Assembly: GCF_013282215.1 (NCBI RefSeq)
Contig: NZ_CP048103.1
Location: 1,674,001 to 1,738,000 of the forward strand
Direction: 5' to 3'
DNA length: 64,000 nt
Source: Kroppenstedtia eburnea
GTDB lineage: Bacteria > Bacillota > Bacilli > Thermoactinomycetales > DSM-45169
The notes under the pieces were generated by a model that made no database searches, was not told the origin of the DNA, and saw only the letters and a list, made by a program, of their open reading frames with translations. Below, piece by piece: positions 59,047-64,000 of the stretch. The number at the start of each line of letters is the position of its first letter. Position 1 is the stretch's first letter. Both the position numbers and the translations under genes were made by a program.

Positions 59047-61152
59047 TTGCAGTCGGTGGAAGCGGTGGACTTGTCGGGATTGAATCCCGGACAGCGGGAA
59101 GCTGTCACCTTGGAGGGAAAGTCGGCGGTGGTATTTGCCGGTCCCGGCAGTGGCAAGACGACGGTCCTGACAAGGCGGGCAGCTTGGCTCCTTTCTCGGG
59201 GAGTGCCGGGAAACCGGATGATGGTGGTCACCTTTACCCGGGCGGCGGCACAGGAGATGAAGCAACGTTTGTTGAAACAGACCGGCGGTTCGGCCGGAAT
59301 CACCATCGGTACTTTCCATTCCATTTTTCTCCGGTTGCTGCGAAATTCCGGTGTGCCCATTCCCCGCCTGGCCGGGGAGCGGGAACAGACCGGATTGATC
59401 CGGGAATTGTTGATCGGGTCAGGCAGGCCCGCCGATGAAGAGGCGGTCTCCAACACCTTGAGTCAGATCGGGTTCTGCAAAGGGAATCTGATGTTGCCGG
59501 AGCGTATGAAGTTGAAACAAGAAAAAAATATCGCTTTCCGGGAACTGTTCCAGACGTATCAACGGGTGATGGAGCAACGGGGGATTTGGGATTACGACGA
59601 TATCCTGCTTCGGTTTCACGATTTGTTACGCGGGGATCATCCGCTCCAAAGGCGGTTTGTTCACATTCTGGTGGATGAATTCCAGGACATCAACCGGGTT
59701 CAGATGGAAACGATCCGCCTTCTGCTTCCGGAAGGGGGAACTCTCTTCGCTGTGGGGGATGATGATCAGTCCATCTACGGGTTTCGGGGAAGCGATCCGG
59801 GATATATGTTGGATCTGCCCCGCACGCTTCCGAACTGCACCCGGATCGTACTGACCACCAATCACCGGTCGACGGAGCCGATCATCCGGGTCGGACAGCA
59901 ACTGATTGCCCACAATCGTCTCCGGCAACCCAAGAGAGTGGAGGGAACGGGGAAAGCAGGGGAGGAGCCCCGCTGGTGGGAACCGGCGGATGAAGAGGAT
60001 GAGGCCGGTCAGATCCTGGACATGCTGAGGGATGGGGTGGAGACGGCCGTTCTTTACCGGACTTCCACTCAAGCCCGTGCGATCATCGATGCACTGGTTC
60101 GGGCGGATCTCCCCTTTGCCGTCTCTCCCGGAGATGCCGCCTTTTATCGGCGATGGCAGGTAACGGATGTGCTGAGCTATCTCAAGCTGGCCAATCATCC
60201 CGATGATCTGGATGCGCTGGTGCGGGTGGTCAATCGCCCGAAGCGGTACCTTTTTGGAGAAGAGTGGCTGGACGAGCTCCAAAGGAGTTCCCGGGAGAGG
60301 AATCTGCCTCTGCTCCTGTGCTTGCCCAAACTGAAGGGATTGGAAAGCTATCAAACCAAATACCTGGAACGGATGGTGCAACAAGTGACGGCTTTGCGGG
60401 GGTGTTCACCTGCGGCGGCGGTGAAGCGGGTCCGGCGGGAGATCGGATATGACACTTTTCTTTCCGCGATGGCGAAGGATTTGGGTCATGATTTTCAGAC
60501 ACTGGCGGAACCGGTGGATGAACTGGCGATGGCGGCCGCAGCCCACGGGGAGATCGAAGACTTTTTGGATCACATCGAACAGGTGGATCGGAAGGTGAGG
60601 GAACAACCGGAGTCTCCCCGGGTTCGGTTGATGACTCTTCACAAGTCGAAAGGGTTGGAGTTTGACCGGGTGGTTCTCATCGGTCTCCATGGGATGGTGC
60701 TCCCCCATCGCCGGAGTCTGCAAGTGCCGGATAAAATGAAAAGCCGGGCCTGGGAGGAGGAGAGGCGGTTATTGTATGTGGGGCTGACCCGGGCCCGCCG
60801 GGAATTGATTCTCTCCGTCAGTCGGACCCGTCAGGGAAAGCGGGTGGGGCCATCTCCTTTTTTAAGAGAGATGGGGTACACCGGCGAAGAGGAGGGACCG
60901 GTGGCACAGCCTGCCTCCCGGAGTCGTCCGGATCCGGAACAGCCCCAGCTCCGTTATGCGGGGGAATCTTTGACAGAGGGAGAGACTCTCCTTCATTCCC
61001 GCTGGGGAGACGGAGTGGTCATCCGGGTGGAATCCCTGGAGGGATCCGCACCGGGTCGCAAGGTGACAGTGCGCTTTGGAGATGAAATCCACACCCTCCA
61101 TTATGAGTTGTCCCGACAGTTGGGATTGCTGGAAAGGGGAGGGGGACAATAA
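59047..61152 (+). CDS. UvrD/PcrA-type ATP-dependent DNA helicase
   Basis: 701 residues, superfamily 1A. Q motif LNPGQREAV, Walker A GPGSGKTTVL (near 32-41), TFTRAAAQEM, Walker B VDEFQDINR, GDDDQSIYGFRG, TLHKSKGLEFDRV and VGLTRARREL are all present, and a C-terminal segment (LHSRWGDGVVIRVES, GDEIHTL) resembles the PcrA/UvrD tail that contacts RNA polymerase. It resembles B. subtilis YjcD more than PcrA in length and gaps. TTG 59047 follows AAGGGGGAGGG. Confidence 0.9.
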   Translation: MQSVEAVDLSGLNPGQREAVTLEGKSAVVFAGPGSGKTTVLTRRAAWLLSRGVPGNRMMVVTFTRAAAQEMKQRLLKQTGGSAGITIGTFHSIFLRLLRNSGVPIPRLAGEREQTGLIRELLIGSGRPADEEAVSNTLSQIGFCKGNLMLPERMKLKQEKNIAFRELFQTYQRVMEQRGIWDYDDILLRFHDLLRGDHPLQRRFVHILVDEFQDINRVQMETIRLLLPEGGTLFAVGDDDQSIYGFRGSDPGYMLDLPRTLPNCTRIVLTTNHRSTEPIIRVGQQLIAHNRLRQPKRVEGTGKAGEEPRWWEPADEEDEAGQILDMLRDGVETAVLYRTSTQARAIIDALVRADLPFAVSPGDAAFYRRWQVTDVLSYLKLANHPDDLDALVRVVNRPKRYLFGEEWLDELQRSSRERNLPLLLCLPKLKGLESYQTKYLERMVQQVTALRGCSPAAAVKRVRREIGYDTFLSAMAKDLGHDFQTLAEPVDELAMAAAAHGEIEDFLDHIEQVDRKVREQPESPRVRLMTLHKSKGLEFDRVVLIGLHGMVLPHRRSLQVPDKMKSRAWEEERRLLYVGLTRARRELILSVSRTRQGKRVGPSPFLREMGYTGEEEGPVAQPASRSRPDPEQPQLRYAGESLTEGETLLHSRWGDGVVIRVESLEGSAPGRKVTVRFGDEIHTLHYELSRQLGLLERGGGQ

Positions 61153-61195
61153 AAAACCAGCGTAGTCCAATCTTTGTTGGACCGCTGGTTTTCGT
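61153..61195. terminator. Bidirectional terminator between helicase and ppa
   Basis: AAAACCAGC (61153-61161) / GCTGGTTTT (61184-61192) with inner TCCAA/TTGGA; A and T flanks serve both converging genes. Confidence 0.85.
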
Positions 61196-61196
61196 T

Positions 61197-61688
61197 TCAA
61201 CCCGAATACCGTTCAAGGCTTTCCCGGTACAGCCGTTCCGCGACGTCAGCACCTTGCCAACCTTCGATGCGGGTCTCTTTGTTTTCCAGATCCTTGTATA
61301 CTTTGAAGAAGTGTTCAATCTCCCGCAGAGTGTGGGCCGGTACATCTTCCAGGGAATGAACCTGGTCCCAGCGGGGATCGTCCACGGGGACACCCAGCAA
61401 TTTTTCGTCTTTCCCTTTATCATCGGACATCAGGAGGACGCCGATCACACGGGTTTGGATGACACATCCGGGAAAGGTGGGGAAGGTGGTCAACACCAGG
61501 ATATCGAGGGGGTCGCCGTCTTCCGCCAGGGTGTTTTCCAGATAACCGTACTCTGTGGGGTAGTGCATCGGGGAATACAACACCCGATCCAGGCGAAACA
61601 CGCCTTTTTCCTTGTCATATTCGTATTTGTTCTGACTGCCGGCGGGAATTTCGATAAAGGCGTCCACTGTGAATCTCTTTTGCGTCAT
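61197..61688 (-). CDS. ppa: Inorganic pyrophosphatase (family I)
   Basis: 163 residues. VDAFIEIPAGSQNKYEYDKEKG, DRVLYSPMHYPTEYGYLENTLAEDGDPLDILVL and VDDPRWDQV carry the Glu, Lys, Asp and Tyr residues of the soluble family I active site. It hydrolyses PPi to phosphate. ATG 61688 follows AAGGAGGTTCC. B. subtilis itself uses a family II enzyme, so this differs from it. Confidence 0.95.
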   Translation of the reverse strand: MTQKRFTVDAFIEIPAGSQNKYEYDKEKGVFRLDRVLYSPMHYPTEYGYLENTLAEDGDPLDILVLTTFPTFPGCVIQTRVIGVLLMSDDKGKDEKLLGVPVDDPRWDQVHSLEDVPAHTLREIEHFFKVYKDLENKETRIEGWQGADVAERLYRESLERYSG

Positions 61689-61851
61689 CTCTGGAACCTC
61701 CTTCAAGTATGTATGGTTCTGTGTCAGGGAAAAAAACCCTACCGCTCATTTTATTCTTTATAGATCGCTTAATCAATCCATTGCCGTACAATTTTCGGGT
61801 CATCATGGTACAATGAACGAAATGTGTCACATCCCGGTGGAAGGTGGAAAC

Positions 61852-62178
61852 ATGAAAGAGGTTAAAGACCAACAAATCCCTGCTGATTCCTTTGCAAAGA
61901 TGTACATCAAGGGGGAGCTGGAGGATTCGATTTTGCTGGATGTCCGTGAAAAACATGAATGGGAGGTTCACCATTTGGAGGGATCCATCCGGATCCCGCT
62001 CAGGTGCCTCCCCCTGGAATGGAAGCGCCTGGACCCTGGGAAGAAGATCTATGTGCTTTGTGCCCATGGGATCCGAAGTCTCCATGCAACACTTTTCCTG
62101 TATGAACGGGGATGCCGGCAGGTGGTCAATGTGGAGGGAGGACTGGCCCGGGTATCCCTGTATCTGGAGCGGACATAA
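61852..62178 (+). CDS. Rhodanese-domain protein
   Basis: 108 residues, a single rhodanese fold: SILLDVREKHEWEVHHLEGSIRIPL at the start and VLCAHGIRS with catalytic Cys70. Such proteins carry sulfane sulfur for thiosulfate or persulfide chemistry. ATG 61852 follows GGTGGAAGGTGG. Alone, with TACAAT near 61809 as a possible -10 box. Confidence 0.88.
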   Translation: MKEVKDQQIPADSFAKMYIKGELEDSILLDVREKHEWEVHHLEGSIRIPLRCLPLEWKRLDPGKKIYVLCAHGIRSLHATLFLYERGCRQVVNVEGGLARVSLYLERT

Positions 62179-62182
62179 AAAA

Positions 62183-62204
62183 TGCTGCCAGATCGGGCAG
62201 CAAT
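62183..62204. terminator. Hairpin between rhodanese and ferredoxin genes
   Basis: TGCTGCC / GGCAGCA stem preceded by six A residues, so it works as a terminator mainly on the minus strand. Confidence 0.55.
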
Positions 62205-62324
62205 GATATCTTTGACACTCCACACGCCTGAAGACCACAGGCACGGACCGATGGTCGCTCAGGGTTGCCATGTCCCAGGCCGGAATGATTGCTTGGTCGC
62301 CTTTCATCCCAACCCTGGAAGCGT

Positions 62325-62480
62325 TGTGATTTATTGCATTCTTGGACGGTCGGGATTGGGTTTCATATCTTCCGATCCCATGTGAAACCCAACCCTCCCT
62401 GCATAGCGAGACCGGGAACGGAGTGACCTTGGCGAGACTTGTGCCCTATGGGTATGAACGGCTTTTCACAATGCTTCTAG
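62325..62480 (-). repeat. F1 dispersed element, short-core form
   Basis: 156 bp from CTGGAAGCGTTGTGATTTA to TCACAATGCTTCTAG, with one CGAG/CGAG unit. The core loop is deleted: GGGTTTCATATC joins directly to the returning arm. Confidence 0.9.
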
Positions 62481-62511
62481 AGGGCTGGGTTTTCTCCTTC
62501 GCCTTTTATAA

Positions 62512-63407
<896 letters not shown>

Positions 63408-63451
63408 CGGGGCATGTTTTCCGGGGATCAATGATATATTGAAATGAGGGG

Positions 63452-63853
63452 GTGGTTTGGATCAGACTATGGATACGGGTGATCATGGGTTGGGGACTCT
63501 CGGGGCTCGCCGCTCTCCTGGTGCCTGATGGTTCCCGGTCGGTTCCTTCTTTCTGGGGATATATCAACCCGGAGACTTTGTTTGCCGTGGGGCTGATCCT
63601 CCTGGCCGGTCGGCAAGTGGTCAAGGTGTCAGCCAAATCACTCTCCTATTTTCTGTATCTCCCGTTGCCTCTCCGATCCCCGGTGCGTTGGCGTTCTCTT
63701 TTACCTCTGGCGGCGGCTTGGGGGGCGGTACCCTTTCTCACCCTGCACATTCCGGTGGTTGGATGGGTCACCCTCCTGTTTTTTGCGGGCAGGGAGGCGA
63801 TCATCTGGAGGGAAAAACAGTTGGCGCTGCGGGAACTCCGTCGGACCTCTTGA
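63452..63853 (+). CDS. Hypothetical membrane protein (133 aa)
   Basis: 133 residues with three or four hydrophobic stretches (VIMGWGLSGLAALLV, TLFAVGLILLAG, SLLPLAAAWGAVPFLTL, VGWVTLLFFAG) and a basic tail. No family recognised. The only in-frame start near the GAGGGGG ribosome site is GTG 63452, which is unusually close to it, so the exact start is doubtful. Its stop overlaps the -35 of the tRNA promoter. Confidence 0.6.
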   Translation: MVWIRLWIRVIMGWGLSGLAALLVPDGSRSVPSFWGYINPETLFAVGLILLAGRQVVKVSAKSLSYFLYLPLPLRSPVRWRSLLPLAAAWGAVPFLTLHIPVVGWVTLLFFAGREAIIWREKQLALRELRRTS

Positions 63854-63878
63854 CATGGCCGGGTTTCCGTTATATCAT
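63850..63878 (+). promoter_or_regulatory. SigA promoter of tRNA-Ser
   Basis: TTGACA (63850-63855), 17-bp spacer, TATCAT (63873-63878). Confidence 0.8.
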
Positions 63879-63897
63879 TCAATAGTATCTGTTTTGA

Positions 63898-63991
<94 letters not shown>

Positions 63992-64000
63992 GGTCTGATG

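Overview
The window is a chromosomal segment from a GC-rich, endospore-forming Gram-positive bacterium of the Bacillales. The order dacF-spoIIAA-spoIIAB-sigF-spoVA-lysA, the rib operon behind an FMN riboswitch, scpA-scpB, dacB-spmA-spmB, rluB-res, and nudF-endoQ-spoIIM-fur follows the Bacillus subtilis chromosome. The GC content, the frequent TTG/GTG starts and the DUF3866 gene make Thermoactinomycetaceae my best guess; this is inference, not proof.

Layout. 1-2.3 kb: end of an L-fucose/D-arabinose isomerase gene and a ribulokinase-type kinase. 2.6-5.3 kb: a GntR/FCD regulator with two EamA exporters. 5.4-6.0 kb: two very small membrane-protein genes on the minus strand, one resembling Prli42. 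6.1-11.7 kb: methylmalonyl-CoA mutase (split subunits), epimerase, carboxyltransferase and an M20 peptidase. 11.8-17.2 kb: a hypothetical gene, a DinB protein, a lipid kinase/SDR/aldolase-like block on the minus strand, and DUF3866. 17.3-23.9 kb: nudF, endoQ, spoIIM, fur, ald, yqzK, drm. 24-27.2 kb: two purine nucleoside phosphorylases and pdp. 27.3-32.3 kb: dacF, spoIIA operon, sigF, a shortened spoVA operon. 32.9-36.7 kb: lysA, an M23 peptidase and ctaA. 36.8-41 kb: FMN riboswitch and rib genes. 41-46.4 kb: scpAB, ytfI, ytfJ, dacB, spmA, spmB. 46.5-54.5 kb: rluB, resB, resC, a hydrolase, resD, resE. 54.5-58.4 kb (minus): an SDR gene and serA with a class V aminotransferase behind a serine-type T-box. 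59-64 kb: helicase, ppa, rhodanese, ferredoxin, CPBP protease, a membrane protein and tRNA-Ser(GGA).

The most unusual content lies between the genes. About 15 copies of a 110-280 bp dispersed element (called F1 here) sit in intergenic gaps. They have 15-bp terminal inverted repeats (CTAGAAGCGTTGTGA), a hairpin core, and a variable number of about 50-bp units whose paired positions change together. A second, roughly 100-bp family (F2) has different ends, and one copy carries the F1 core inside F2 ends. No transposase is in the window, so these look like non-autonomous, MITE-like elements. They interrupt the rib operon, split spmA from spmB, and in several places supply the last codons or stop of a gene.

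Themes: sporulation and spore cortex (SpoIIA/SigF, SpoVA, SpoIIM, DacF, DacB, SpmAB, YtfJ), nucleoside salvage (Drm, two PNPs, Pdp), riboflavin synthesis, propionyl-CoA metabolism, cytochrome c assembly with ResDE redox signalling, and serine synthesis. In the serine locus the T-box specifier and the tRNA-Ser at the right edge match each other.
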